Part shown: positions 8,395-17,546 of the stretch, piece by piece
Numbering within the stretch: position 1 is the stretch's first letter
Layout of the letters: every line of letters starts with the position of its first letter
NCBI GenBank assembly: GCA_964369755.1
Contig: CAYJFY010000007.1
Location: forward strand, 15,685-79,684
DNA: 64,000 bases
Direction: 5' to 3'
Source: CAUPWF01 sp964369755
Lineage (GTDB): Bacteria > Bacillota > Clostridia > Lachnospirales > Lachnospiraceae
The notes under the pieces: generated by a model
What the model saw: only the letters and a program-made list of their open reading frames with translations
Database searches by the model: none
What the model was told of the DNA's origin: nothing
Made by a program: the position numbers and the translations under genes

Positions 8395-9749
8395 CGTACA
8401 TATCTCCCCGCATACTCTGCTATGATATCTCCGTCTTTTGCTACAAGCCTTCCTCTTAGGAAAACCATTTCTGCACAACCCTTGATCTTCGTTCCCTCTA
8501 ATGGCGCATAATCCGTCTTCGATTGCTGTGTCTTCTCCGATATGGTCCATACTTTCTCAGGATTCCACACCACAATATCCGCGTCACTTCCCACCTGAAT
8601 CACACCTTTTCTCGGGTATAATCCATAGATTTTCGCCGCATTTTCCGACAAATATTCACACATCTGCTCTAGGCTGATTCTTCCCTGATTGACACCGAAT
8701 TCATAGATGAGCGCTGGTCTCTCCTGAGCCCCAGGCATTCCACAAGGTGTCACTGCAAAATCCGCCTCACCAACCGATTTCTGCTCTTGATTAAAACTGC
8801 AATGATCCGTGGCAATGGTCTGGATCTGCCCCTGGTTCAATGCCGTCCACAAAACATCTTGATCCATTTTCTTGCGAAGTGGTGGTGCAATCATATAATT
8901 GCGCCCCCTGCCATCTCCTAGAGAATATTTGCTATCATCCATCACTAGGTATTGCGGGCAAGTTTCTACATAGACCTGCTGCCCCTCTGCCCTCGCTTCT
9001 TCAATCTGGCGATATCCTAGGGCACTGCTCAGGTGCACCACGATGACAGGTGTATCCACACATTTTGCAATCGCAAGCAAGCGATGAATGGCCTCTGCCT
9101 CCGCCTCGGCTGGTCTCGTACCTGGATAATCCGCTACATCTCTTCGATGTTTCTTCTCCCTTAGCAACTCCTCTAATCTGGCATCGATAATCCCCTTGTT
9201 TTCACAATGAACACCTGTAATCGCACCCAACTCCTTCAATCGGGTCAAAATCTCATAGATCGTCTTGTCATCCACAACCATCGCGTCATAAGTCATATAG
9301 AGCTTAAAAGAACGGACACCCTTGTTCACAACTTCTTCCAACTCTTCATAGATCGATTCATTCCAGTCTGAAATCGCTAGGTGAAATCCATAATCACAAC
9401 TCGATACACCCTCCGCCTTACGGTGCCAATTCTCCAATGCTTGAGCCAGCGATTCCCCCTTATTCTGGGTGGCAAAATCTATGATACAAGTCGTTCCACC
9501 TGCGACCTCCGCCTTGGTACCAGACTCAAATCCATCCGCAGTAACCGTTCCACTCACCTCTAAATCCATGTGGGTGTGCGCATCGATAAACCCAGGAAAG
9601 AGATATTTACCACTGACATCTTCCACCTGAGCATCTTCCTGCGATAAATCCTCACCTACTGCCACAATCTGTTCCCCCTCTATGAGAACATCCAACTTGC
9701 TCTGCCCCGTTCCACTTACCACAGTTCCACCTTTTAACAAGCACTTCAT
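8391..9749 (-). CDS. hydA: Dihydropyrimidinase / D-hydantoinase family amidohydrolase
   Basis: A cytosolic cyclic-amide hydrolase of 452 residues. All metal ligands of the hydantoinase/dihydropyrimidinase family are visible: DAHTHMDLE (HxH near residue 59), SFKLYMTYD (carbamylated Lys near 150), GVHCENKG, VVHLSSALG and ATDHCSF (catalytic Asp). In clostridia such genes often sit in purine- or nicotinate-degrading clusters that need a selenium-dependent molybdenum hydroxylase. The directly coupled YqeB-MocA gene (ATGA overlap) supports that setting here. The physiological substrate is not determined. Confidence 0.92.
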   Translation of the reverse strand: MKCLLKGGTVVSGTGQSKLDVLIEGEQIVAVGEDLSQEDAQVEDVSGKYLFPGFIDAHTHMDLEVSGTVTADGFESGTKAEVAGGTTCIIDFATQNKGESLAQALENWHRKAEGVSSCDYGFHLAISDWNESIYEELEEVVNKGVRSFKLYMTYDAMVVDDKTIYEILTRLKELGAITGVHCENKGIIDARLEELLREKKHRRDVADYPGTRPAEAEAEAIHRLLAIAKCVDTPVIVVHLSSALGYRQIEEARAEGQQVYVETCPQYLVMDDSKYSLGDGRGRNYMIAPPLRKKMDQDVLWTALNQGQIQTIATDHCSFNQEQKSVGEADFAVTPCGMPGAQERPALIYEFGVNQGRISLEQMCEYLSENAAKIYGLYPRKGVIQVGSDADIVVWNPEKVWTISEKTQQSKTDYAPLEGTKIKGCAEMVFLRGRLVAKDGDIIAEYAGRYVR

Positions 9750-9821
9750 GCCAATCCCCCTCTTACATCATCTGACTCTTCCACTATAGTGCCATTACAT
9801 AAGAATAATTCTGCTCTATTT

Positions 9822-10349
9822 TCACTCTGCTACAAATGAATCCAACGCTCCACACACTGGACATATCTCCATTGCTTCTTTTGCTGGAAATCCACAAAAA
9901 ATACAAAAGTGTTGTTCTTTTCCTTCCTCTGTAGGGTCTTGTTCTTCCACCTGATTATTTTCTTCTTGCGCTAGAATCATTTCTACGAAACGCCTCTCAT
10001 GATCACATTCAATCGATGATATCCTCTCAAACATCGCTGCAACATCATCAAATCCCTCTTCCTTTGCTTGCATAGCAGCTTCTGGATAAGAGGTTTTCCA
10101 TTCTTCGTTCTCATTACTGGCAGCTTGATTTAGATTGGTAACCGTATCACCAGATATATCATGAATGTATTTGAACCATGTCTTAGCATGTTCCATTTCA
10201 TTTTTCGCCATTTTTTTGAAGAAGTCTGCCACTTCTTGGTTCCCTTCTGCTAATGCTATGTCTGCATATACAAGATAACCGATAATTGCTTTCGCCTCAT
10301 TTGCAAGTGATTCTTCTATATTTTGATAAGTTTTTGTATTTTTCTCCAT
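9822..10349 (-). CDS. Rubrerythrin family protein
   Basis: A 175-residue cytosolic protein with an N-terminal ferritin-like four-helix domain and a C-terminal rubredoxin-like zinc-ribbon. The diiron ligands fall in NEAKAIIGYLVYAD, KNEMEHAKTW and SSIECDHERRFVEM; the ribbon is CIFCGFPAKEAMEICPVC. Rubrerythrins reduce hydrogen peroxide in anaerobes. The gene lies only 15 bp downstream of the HD-GYP gene and is probably on the same transcript. Confidence 0.9.
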   Translation of the reverse strand: MEKNTKTYQNIEESLANEAKAIIGYLVYADIALAEGNQEVADFFKKMAKNEMEHAKTWFKYIHDISGDTVTNLNQAASNENEEWKTSYPEAAMQAKEEGFDDVAAMFERISSIECDHERRFVEMILAQEENNQVEEQDPTEEGKEQHFCIFCGFPAKEAMEICPVCGALDSFVAE

Positions 10350-10364
10350 TGATATCTCCTACTG

Positions 10365-11633
10365 CTATTCCTCAATATATTTCAGATACAAAGCATGTGC
10401 CTCCTCCTGAAACACGCGATAGTTTTCTTTCATTTCCTCACTTACACAATCACATATTTCAGCCAATTCATCATAATGATCAATCGCCACCGAAGCCACA
10501 TTCTGACAGATTTTTCTCTCCTCTGCCATTTCTCGAACAATTGAAATCGCCTTCTCCTTCGGAAAAGGATCCTTATAACTCCTTCGTCCCATAAGAGCAC
10601 TGAGTATGTCTGCTACTGCTACTATTTTCTCTGCCTGTGATAAATCCTCGTCTTTCAACCCATTTGGATATCCAGTTCCATCTAATTTCTCATGATGGCG
10701 AATTGCAATCCGTAAAACTTCGTCACTAACACAACCACGAAGAATATGCTCTGATAACAGAACATGATCTTTCATTACCTTAAACTCATTTTTTGTCAAG
10801 GAAGAAGTTTTCTCGAGTATCATAGGAGAAACCGATATCTTCCCAATATCATGAAGCATGGAACCTAATTTTATCGATTCCACCGTATCCTCATCTAACT
10901 CCAACATCTTACCTAGTGCTACTGCAACCTGCACAGTTACTGCCGTATGGCTGACTGTATATTCACTTCGAAAATCGATTGCCTGAGGCAACATCAATAA
11001 CAAAGAACGAAGATGTTCTTCTTGCACTGTCTGGGAATTCAAAAAACCATGAACCTTCTCTAGATAACGCCCATTCAGCATTTCTGTAATGATACCCTTC
11101 TCTCGTTCTAGCTGAATTAGGAACTGCGCTTCCGACTGGCAAAAAACAGGATTCCCAAGAAACTTCTCCACATCTTCTATCGTTCTTGCATACCCCTTAA
11201 TAATCATGATATCTAAGCGATCTGCTATAAACATTCTTGTCGCAAGCTTCTTATCCTTACAATCTGTATCTTGTAATTTATCATATGGAAAATGATGAAA
11301 AATCACTCCTTCACAATACTCCTGGAAGAATTCTTGCCGTTTTAAAAACATATATCCATAAATCGAATGTGATAGTGTATTAGACAATTCAAAATTATAT
11401 GCTTTCGAAGAAGTCATAAGCGAATCTAACATCTCTGTCTGATACGCACCGATGTCATGAAAAATTCCTAGATAACATATCTTAACCAATTGTTCCTCTG
11501 TATATCCATCCTCTGCCTCATACATATTCAGCAAAGTGTAGGCTACTCTTTCCCCATGATCCATAAGCTGATAATCCAAGGTGTTAAGCGCTCTTCTCAT
11601 CATATTGAATACATCATTTATCTTCTGACCCAA
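10365..11633 (-). CDS. HD-GYP domain protein, putative cyclic-di-GMP phosphodiesterase
   Basis: 422 residues with two HD-type regions. The first (residues about 25-190) contains YLGIFHDIGAYQTEM; the second is a full HD-GYP domain with MLHDIGKISVSP and RHHEKLDGTGYPNGL. HD-GYP proteins hydrolyse cyclic-di-GMP. No receiver or other sensory domain is present, so the signal is unknown. The start is TTG, supported by a strong AAGGAGGTG six bases upstream and by overlap of 20 bp with the end of the preceding membrane protein gene, which implies translational coupling. Confidence 0.88.
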   Translation of the reverse strand: MGQKINDVFNMMRRALNTLDYQLMDHGERVAYTLLNMYEAEDGYTEEQLVKICYLGIFHDIGAYQTEMLDSLMTSSKAYNFELSNTLSHSIYGYMFLKRQEFFQEYCEGVIFHHFPYDKLQDTDCKDKKLATRMFIADRLDIMIIKGYARTIEDVEKFLGNPVFCQSEAQFLIQLEREKGIITEMLNGRYLEKVHGFLNSQTVQEEHLRSLLLMLPQAIDFRSEYTVSHTAVTVQVAVALGKMLELDEDTVESIKLGSMLHDIGKISVSPMILEKTSSLTKNEFKVMKDHVLLSEHILRGCVSDEVLRIAIRHHEKLDGTGYPNGLKDEDLSQAEKIVAVADILSALMGRRSYKDPFPKEKAISIVREMAEERKICQNVASVAIDHYDELAEICDCVSEEMKENYRVFQEEAHALYLKYIEE

Positions 11634-13368
11634 AATGCCACCTCCTTAACATCTCCGTCTCAATACTACTCACTGTAATTCCACTTCCCATATTGGGATT
11701 CATAAGGGAATATGTCGCATCTACTGCAAATACTGCTATCAACACACAAGATACCACTACTAAAATCTTCACCCGAACCTTGCTCACATAATCATCAATC
11801 AATGGCGCTAAGATATAGACACCTGCAATAGCCCCCATTCCAAATACCATAAGTCCTTCTCCGCAGATTCTACCGTGAATATTGATAAAATACCCACTGT
11901 AGTCCCACCACTTCTCTCCATGTGCCATCTCTAGCGCATAGGATGTAAAATACTCCACCAATCCAGCCATCACAACTGCCGAAGCAAATTGCATCCAAGC
12001 CTTTCGTCGCAAACGATAGAGACAAGTAAGAATCAAAACTCCACCCGAACCATAGATCGGCAACCACGGGCCACGTAGCATCCCTCGATTCACAAATCTA
12101 CCCTCATTCACCAATCGTAGTACCACTTCCCATATCCAACCGATAAAACAAAAGACAAAGAAAATCATAATCAGCGAAGGAATCGTGTACTTCCTCATAT
12201 AGTTTACGGTCTCATTCTTCGCATTCTTCGCGCGCCCAGCAATCGTAAATAACCTAAGCGGATACTCCTGCCCATCTATAATCGCTTGGTACTCCTTGGC
12301 ACCATTCTCCCGAATCACTTTAATCTGCCTCTGTTCCTCTTCTTCCTCTCTATGCAATGTAATACCTAGAAAATCTAAGATTTTTTCTCCAAATGTCTTC
12401 GGAGATTCCATCTTTGTTCTCTTTGAATTCAAGATTGAGACAACTTCTATATAACTCTCGTCCAAAGTCATTTGATCCGCTTTCTCATATAGATACTTGT
12501 CATTCAATAATTCACTTCCCAAAATCTCCCCCTGCTTCGCCAGAGTCCTCATGTAGACATAGAACTCTGTATATGCAGCCACCTGATAGGAGTTAGAGAA
12601 AAACAATCCCGACAATCCCATCGTCGCAATCCGCAAGACAAGCCAACCAAAAAAGGAAAGTTCTAGAAGAAAGCATTCAAATTTATGCCCCGTCATCATC
12701 TTCCTCGATAGTGCAATCGCCTCCCTCGCAGAAACCTTCGGATTCTCCGCCAGAATAAAAGGCACCATAAAATAAGAGTATCGCTTCATAATCCCTGGAA
12801 CAACCAGTGCAAAATACCAGAAAAAGTTATAGATACTCGTCACAAACATCACCCAAGAAACATGTCTCCATTTTTTTATGTAAAATAAAAATAGGAATTT
12901 CTGAACCGAAACCCTCTTATAAATTCTGCTTTCCAGGAAAATCCTCCTAGAAACCACGATATACATATTACTGATCAAAAACCAAAATCCAAACACCATA
13001 AGCAGCGCCAATCCAATATAAATAAATGACGCAACCAAACCTGTTCTCACCATCAAGGAAATCCCATTAAACATCCAATCAAAGATAGAGCCCGAAGCAA
13101 CCCCTGTAAATACAGCGGCAAATACCCCCTCACTCTGTCCAAAAACCTGCTGACTTCCCTCAACAACTATATCCGGAACCTCAACCATCCCATGTAGATT
13201 CGCCGCATTCGAGCTCGTGAGCAAAATCGCATCCGTAAACTCACTCCCCAAAAACGCTGCAAATATACAAGTAATAAACAAAAACCAATAGTGTGATTTT
13301 ACTACCTTCCTACTTCTCCGCTTGATGTCCCTTATGCTAAATCCATAGCCTTTTTCCGCCTTACTCAC
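11614..13368 (-). CDS. Membrane protein, DUF975 domain fused to CmpB-type (DUF1113) domain
   Basis: A 584-residue membrane protein. Residues about 1-270 resemble DUF975: SIRDIKRRSRKVVKSHYW, many hydrophobic segments, then SARE-AIALSRKMMTGHK and YTEFYVYMR. Residues about 390-584 match the 'putative ABC-transporter type IV' (CmpB) family: GWIWEVVLRL, NRGMLRGPWLPIYGSGG, EYFTSYALEM and KWWDYSGYFINIHGRIC. No biochemical function is established for either part. The fusion links two families otherwise found as separate proteins. GTG start with GGGGGA upstream; coupled to the downstream HD-GYP gene. Confidence 0.8.
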   Translation of the reverse strand: MSKAEKGYGFSIRDIKRRSRKVVKSHYWFLFITCIFAAFLGSEFTDAILLTSSNAANLHGMVEVPDIVVEGSQQVFGQSEGVFAAVFTGVASGSIFDWMFNGISLMVRTGLVASFIYIGLALLMVFGFWFLISNMYIVVSRRIFLESRIYKRVSVQKFLFLFYIKKWRHVSWVMFVTSIYNFFWYFALVVPGIMKRYSYFMVPFILAENPKVSAREAIALSRKMMTGHKFECFLLELSFFGWLVLRIATMGLSGLFFSNSYQVAAYTEFYVYMRTLAKQGEILGSELLNDKYLYEKADQMTLDESYIEVVSILNSKRTKMESPKTFGEKILDFLGITLHREEEEEQRQIKVIRENGAKEYQAIIDGQEYPLRLFTIAGRAKNAKNETVNYMRKYTIPSLIMIFFVFCFIGWIWEVVLRLVNEGRFVNRGMLRGPWLPIYGSGGVLILTCLYRLRRKAWMQFASAVVMAGLVEYFTSYALEMAHGEKWWDYSGYFINIHGRICGEGLMVFGMGAIAGVYILAPLIDDYVSKVRVKILVVVSCVLIAVFAVDATYSLMNPNMGSGITVSSIETEMLRRWHFGSEDK

Positions 13369-13461
13369 GAGTAAATATCCCCCTGTACTCTGTTGGTTAA
13401 ATAAATCGACAAATTCCTATTAAAAATAACATATTTTTAATAGGAATTCAACTTTTCACGC

Positions 13462-13497
13462 AAAAAAGAACTCTTGAATCTCAAGAGTTCTTTTTTT
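13462..13497 (-). terminator. Intrinsic terminator after tRNA-Ser
   Basis: AAGAACTCTTGA and TCAAGAGTTCTT pair around a 3-nt loop. A-runs on the left and T-runs on the right give a U-tract in both directions, so it can stop the tRNA transcript on the minus strand and any plus-strand transcript. Confidence 0.9.
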
Positions 13498-13502
13498 ATT
13501 AG

Positions 13503-13588
13503 CGGAGAGGGTGGGATTCGAACCCACGCGCCCTTTCGGACAAACGGTTTTCAAGACCGCCTCGTTATGACCACTTCGATACCTCTCC
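13503..13588 (-). tRNA. tRNA-Ser (anticodon UGA)
   Basis: The minus strand folds as a class II tRNA: acceptor stem GGAGAGG/CCTCTCC, anticodon stem GCGGT-CTTGAAA-ACCGT with anticodon TGA (codon UCA), a long variable arm with loop GTCCGAAAGG, and the T arm GTGGG-TTCGAAT-CCCAC. The discriminator base is G, as in serine tRNAs. The 3' CCA is not encoded. Total length is 86 nt. Confidence 0.96.
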
Positions 13589-13592
13589 ATAG

Positions 13593-13657
13593 TATCTATC
13601 GTCGCTGTTTTCTTTAGCGACAATAGATAGTTTACCTCACACGACATAAAATGTCAA
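13593..13657 (-). promoter_or_regulatory. tRNA-Ser promoter and leader hairpin
   Basis: TTGACA (13652-13657) and TAAACT (13629-13634) with a 17-bp spacer lie upstream of the tRNA on the minus strand. The DNA from 13593 to 13629 is a 14-bp inverted repeat with one mismatch, so the start of the transcript carries a hairpin before the mature 5' end. Confidence 0.65.
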
Positions 13658-13698
13658 GATGTTTCTTTAAAAAACTTTAAAATCTTTTTCCATGATTT

Positions 13699-15396
13699 TT
13701 ATAAATACTTCATAATTGACTCACAAGCATCTTCTACTGCGATTTTTTCTGAGATCGTCTTATCTCTACTCACCAGTTCTACGCAGTTTTCCTTTAGGTT
13801 TCGTGGACTCACAACCACACGGATTGGGCAGCCTAGTAGGTCTGCATCTGAGAAGATTACTCCTGCGGATACTGCACGATCATCGAAGATTACTTCTACG
13901 CCTTTATCTAGTAACTCGTTGTAGATCTTGTCTGCCAACGCTCTTACTTCCGCATCATCTGCCCTCACTGCACATAGGTGTACTTGCCATGGTGCGATTG
14001 CCTTTGGCCAGATTGGACCATAGTCGTCGTGGTTGACTTCGCATACAGATGCCATGAGGCGTCCCACACCGATTCCATAGCAACCCATGATTGGATAACT
14101 GCTCTGACCCTTCTCGTCTAAGTATGTCATTCCCATTGCTTCTGTGTATTTCGTTCCTAATTGGAAGATATTTCCCACTTCGATCCCACGGCTGATGTTC
14201 AAAGTTGGCTGACCGCATACTGGGCAGATTCCCCCATCTTGTACCTTGGATACGTCTGCGTATCTTGGGTTTTCTACATCACGTGCAATGTCGAATCCTG
14301 TGTAGTGATAATCCACTTTGTTTCCACCACACACTAAGTTGTTTGCACCTTTTAATGAAGAATCAAATAGCATCTCGCACTTTGCTTCCATATTGTATGC
14401 ACCGATAAATCCTGCAACGATTCCACAGTCTTCATCGATGTTTGCTGGATAGATGTTGCAACCTAGAGCATTCTTAAGCTTCGCCTCGTTGATCTCATAA
14501 TCCCCACGAAGGAAAGCAATGACATATGTGTCATCAGTTTCTTTTTGATATACAACTGCCTTGCATGTCTCTGACTCCTTTACCCCTAGGAACTTGCATA
14601 GATCCTCGATTGTAGAAGCACTTGGTGTATGTACCAATTCCAATTCTTTGGATGGCTCTTTTGCTACATTTTCAACGATGGTCTCTGCTGCTTCCATATT
14701 TGCCTTGAAATCGCAACTTGTACAAGTAACGATGCTATCCTCTCCGACTGGAGTCAATAACATAAATTCATGAGAAACACTTCCACCCATCATTCCCGAA
14801 TCTGACATCACAGAAATCGTCTCTGGGATTCCTGCTCTCTCGAAGATTCTCTCATATGCCTTGTGACAACGATCGTAATATTGCTCTAGATCTTCTTGTG
14901 ATGTATGGTAGGAATATGCATCCTTCATTGTAAATTCGCGCACACGAATCAATCCTCCACGTGGACGTGCTTCATCACGGAATTTTGTTTGAATCTGATA
15001 GATCATAAATGGATACTTTGAGTAACTCTGTCCATACTCGCGAACAAGTTGTACTGCTGCCTCTTCATGGGTCATCCCTAGTAACATCTTTTGATTGTTT
15101 CTATCTGTAAATCTTAACAGCTCATCTCCTACGCTTTCATAACGCCCTGACTCTTCCCAGAGAGTCGCTGGAAGTGCTACTGGAAATGAAACTTCCTGTC
15201 CGTCAATTCGATCCATCTCTTCACGAATGATCTGTTCAATTTTTCTTGAAATACGTTTTGCTGGTGTGAACGAAGAATAAATCCCGTTTGCCACACTCTT
15301 GATATATCCACCTCTAATCATAAATGCATGACTGTCCACCACACAATCGGATGGTCTTTCTTTAAATCTCTCTCCTACTAGATTCGCAACTTTCAT
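13699..15396 (-). CDS. proS: Proline-tRNA ligase, bacterial long form
   Basis: Class II aminoacyl-tRNA synthetase of 565 residues that charges tRNA-Pro. Visible: the class II motif region FRDEARPRGGLIRVREFTMKDAYSYH near residue 140, the YbaK-like editing insertion (residues about 230-380, with SASTIEDLCKFLGVKESETCKAVVY), motif 3 region GCYGIGVGRLMAS, and the C-terminal anticodon-binding domain. The long form with an internal editing domain should clear mischarged Ala-tRNA-Pro. A free YbaK-type deacylase (40.9 kb) complements it by clearing Cys-tRNA-Pro. Confidence 0.97.
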   Translation of the reverse strand: MKVANLVGERFKERPSDCVVDSHAFMIRGGYIKSVANGIYSSFTPAKRISRKIEQIIREEMDRIDGQEVSFPVALPATLWEESGRYESVGDELLRFTDRNNQKMLLGMTHEEAAVQLVREYGQSYSKYPFMIYQIQTKFRDEARPRGGLIRVREFTMKDAYSYHTSQEDLEQYYDRCHKAYERIFERAGIPETISVMSDSGMMGGSVSHEFMLLTPVGEDSIVTCTSCDFKANMEAAETIVENVAKEPSKELELVHTPSASTIEDLCKFLGVKESETCKAVVYQKETDDTYVIAFLRGDYEINEAKLKNALGCNIYPANIDEDCGIVAGFIGAYNMEAKCEMLFDSSLKGANNLVCGGNKVDYHYTGFDIARDVENPRYADVSKVQDGGICPVCGQPTLNISRGIEVGNIFQLGTKYTEAMGMTYLDEKGQSSYPIMGCYGIGVGRLMASVCEVNHDDYGPIWPKAIAPWQVHLCAVRADDAEVRALADKIYNELLDKGVEVIFDDRAVSAGVIFSDADLLGCPIRVVVSPRNLKENCVELVSRDKTISEKIAVEDACESIMKYL

Positions 15397-15466
15397 CTTG
15401 CTTTTCCTCCTAAACTTTTCTAAATTTCATCTTCTAATTCATCTATTTCATCGCCTTATATTCGGC

Positions 15467-16756
15467 CTACTTCGAATTCCAAAATGCTTTCATCATATCC
15501 AACATGTCCCCTACATCTCTAGCCCCTACCGTCTCATAGGCTGAGTGCATTGCTAATTGCGGTGCACCCACATCTACCGACATAACAGGAAGCTGTTGAA
15601 CCGCTAGATTCCCCAGCGTACTTCCACCGACCACATCGGGATGATTGTGGAACACTTGGTATGGAATGTCGTACTTCTTGCACAGTGCCTTCATATACGC
15701 ACCACTTCTCGCATCCGTCGTATATCTCTGGTTCGCACTATATTTTATCACAATTCCCCTATTCAAGTAAACTCCATTCGCCTGATCCGATTTTTCCACG
15801 TAATTTGGATGCAAGGCATGCGCATTGTCCGCAGAAACTAGCACACTATTGGCCAGGGCCATCTGATGCGCCTCCTCCGAATGACCTAGTGCCTGAGATA
15901 ATCGATTTAGAGAATCGCGCAAATACGTAGACTTGGCACCTTGCATGGTTCCACTACCCACTTCCTCACTGTCAAACACGGCTAGGACTTTCACATATTC
16001 CTTCGATTCGGACTCCAAGAATGCTTCCTTCGATGCATAGACACACAGTAAATCATCCAATCGCGGGGCAGATAAAAATTCTTGATTCGCTCCCCATAGG
16101 GTGCCGTCCATTTGGTTGTACACAAACAAATCTGTATCTAGAATCTGTTCCTCATCCACACCGAGCAAGCCTGCCACTCGCTTCATAAATCCTGTTTCAT
16201 TCTCATGTCCAGCCCACAACGGAATCATATCCTTGCCTACTTTGTACTCCATTCCATTATTGGCTTCTCGATTCTGATGAATGGCTAGATTCACGATACT
16301 TAGGCACGGTTCCTTGAAATCCACTAAAACCTCCTCTATGCCAGCCTCTCCCTGATAGAGTACCCGTCCTGCAATGGACAAGGGTCGGTCAAACCAAGGT
16401 GCAAGGAGTGGTCCTCCATATTTCTCCACACTTAATGACGTATACCCTGCTTGATTATCTTTCGATACTAATTTCTTATCTGGATTTGTCTTGATTTTAA
16501 ACCCAGGTGTATCACTGTGACTTGCAATCATCCGATATCCCACATACGACTCCTCTGGAACATCGAATGCGATTAAAGTAGTTCCATTACTAATGGTATA
16601 ATACTTCCCACCAGGATTCACCTTCCAAGCTTTTTTGCCGTCTAGATATACAAATCCTTTCTCCTTCAGTTCCGTTTCTATATTCGCGATGGTATGAAAT
16701 GCCGTTGGAGATTTTCTGATATAATCTATGAGTCCTTCTGCATGTTTCTTCTTCAT
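15467..16756 (-). CDS. M18 family aminopeptidase
   Basis: Cytosolic zinc exopeptidase of 429 residues. It shows the M18 metal-binding motifs: MIASHSDTPGFKIK (HSD), FDSEEVGSGTM (catalytic Glu and metal ligand), VSADNAHALHPNY, and MHSAYETVGARD near the C terminus. Substrates of the family are N-terminal acidic or hydrophobic residues. The frame opens at 16777, but AAGGAAGGGA precedes the ATG at 16756, which is preferred. The gene follows truA at close spacing. Confidence 0.93.
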   Translation of the reverse strand: MKKKHAEGLIDYIRKSPTAFHTIANIETELKEKGFVYLDGKKAWKVNPGGKYYTISNGTTLIAFDVPEESYVGYRMIASHSDTPGFKIKTNPDKKLVSKDNQAGYTSLSVEKYGGPLLAPWFDRPLSIAGRVLYQGEAGIEEVLVDFKEPCLSIVNLAIHQNREANNGMEYKVGKDMIPLWAGHENETGFMKRVAGLLGVDEEQILDTDLFVYNQMDGTLWGANQEFLSAPRLDDLLCVYASKEAFLESESKEYVKVLAVFDSEEVGSGTMQGAKSTYLRDSLNRLSQALGHSEEAHQMALANSVLVSADNAHALHPNYVEKSDQANGVYLNRGIVIKYSANQRYTTDARSGAYMKALCKKYDIPYQVFHNHPDVVGGSTLGNLAVQQLPVMSVDVGAPQLAMHSAYETVGARDVGDMLDMMKAFWNSK

Positions 16757-16777
16757 ACACTTCCCTTCCTTTCGCAT

Positions 16778-17542
16778 TTATTTATACTCAATCTTCACCA
16801 AGAACAACCCCTGAGGCGGTGCTGTCACACCTGCTTCTGTTCGTTTCTTCGCCTCTAGAATTTCTTCTACATCCTTTGGTTGGTAGTATCCTCGCCCGAC
16901 CCTTACTAACGTTCCTACGATAATCCGAACCATATTGTAGAGGAAACCATCTCCCACAACCCGAATAGTAATCTCGTCTCCCACCTGCTCTACATCCAAG
17001 GTGAAAATCGTTCTCACCGTGTCTTTCACATCTGTCCTAATATTGCAAAAACTCGCAAAATCATGGGTACCAATGATGTATTGACAAGCCTCTCTCATCT
17101 TGTCTACGTCTAAATCAAAGGAGACAAAATAGTTCGTCAAGCGCTTGGTTGGTATGATTGTTCTACGATTCACAATGTGATATTCATAGGTCTTTCGCGT
17201 GTCACAATATCGCGGATGGAAATCCATTGCCACTTCTTCTGATTGTGTCACTACGATATCTTTTGGTAGCTTTTGGTTCAATACATGGCAGATATTCTCC
17301 GCTGGGATTGTGGTATCCGTGTCGAAGACAGCCACATTTCCAAGTGCATGCACTCCCGAATCCGTACGACTCGCTCCGATTACCATGCTATTGTCTCCAG
17401 GCATTCGTTGGATGACCTTGTTCAGAACCTCTTCTACCGTAATTCCATTTGGTTGCACCTGCCAACCACAATAATTCGTTCCATCATAGGCTATGGTTAA
17501 TTTGATTCGCCTTTTATCTTTCACACATTCCATCTCTTTCAT
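16778..17542 (-). CDS. truA: tRNA pseudouridine(38-40) synthase
   Basis: Modifies uridines 38-40 in the anticodon arm of tRNAs. The 254-residue protein has the catalytic Asp motif GASRTDSGVHALGN near residue 60 and the N-terminal KLTIAYDGTNYCGWQ, as well as FLYNMVRIIVGTLVRVG near residue 200. It is the last step of the common ecfA1-ecfA2-ecfT-truA gene order in Firmicutes. The exact start is uncertain among ATG 17542, ATG 17533 and GTG 17524; none has a good RBS, so coupling to ecfT is likely. Confidence 0.95.
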   Translation of the reverse strand: MKEMECVKDKRRIKLTIAYDGTNYCGWQVQPNGITVEEVLNKVIQRMPGDNSMVIGASRTDSGVHALGNVAVFDTDTTIPAENICHVLNQKLPKDIVVTQSEEVAMDFHPRYCDTRKTYEYHIVNRRTIIPTKRLTNYFVSFDLDVDKMREACQYIIGTHDFASFCNIRTDVKDTVRTIFTLDVEQVGDEITIRVVGDGFLYNMVRIIVGTLVRVGRGYYQPKDVEEILEAKKRTEAGVTAPPQGLFLVKIEYK

Positions 17543-17546
17543 ACCA

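Noticed and set aside
8395..8550. 52-codon N-terminal extension of the YqeB-MocA protein
   Set aside because: It lies inside the hydantoinase gene in another frame; the ATGA-coupled start at 8394 begins at the conserved N terminus.
13456..13647. 63-codon minus-strand ORF
   Set aside because: It runs through the tRNA-Ser gene and its terminator.
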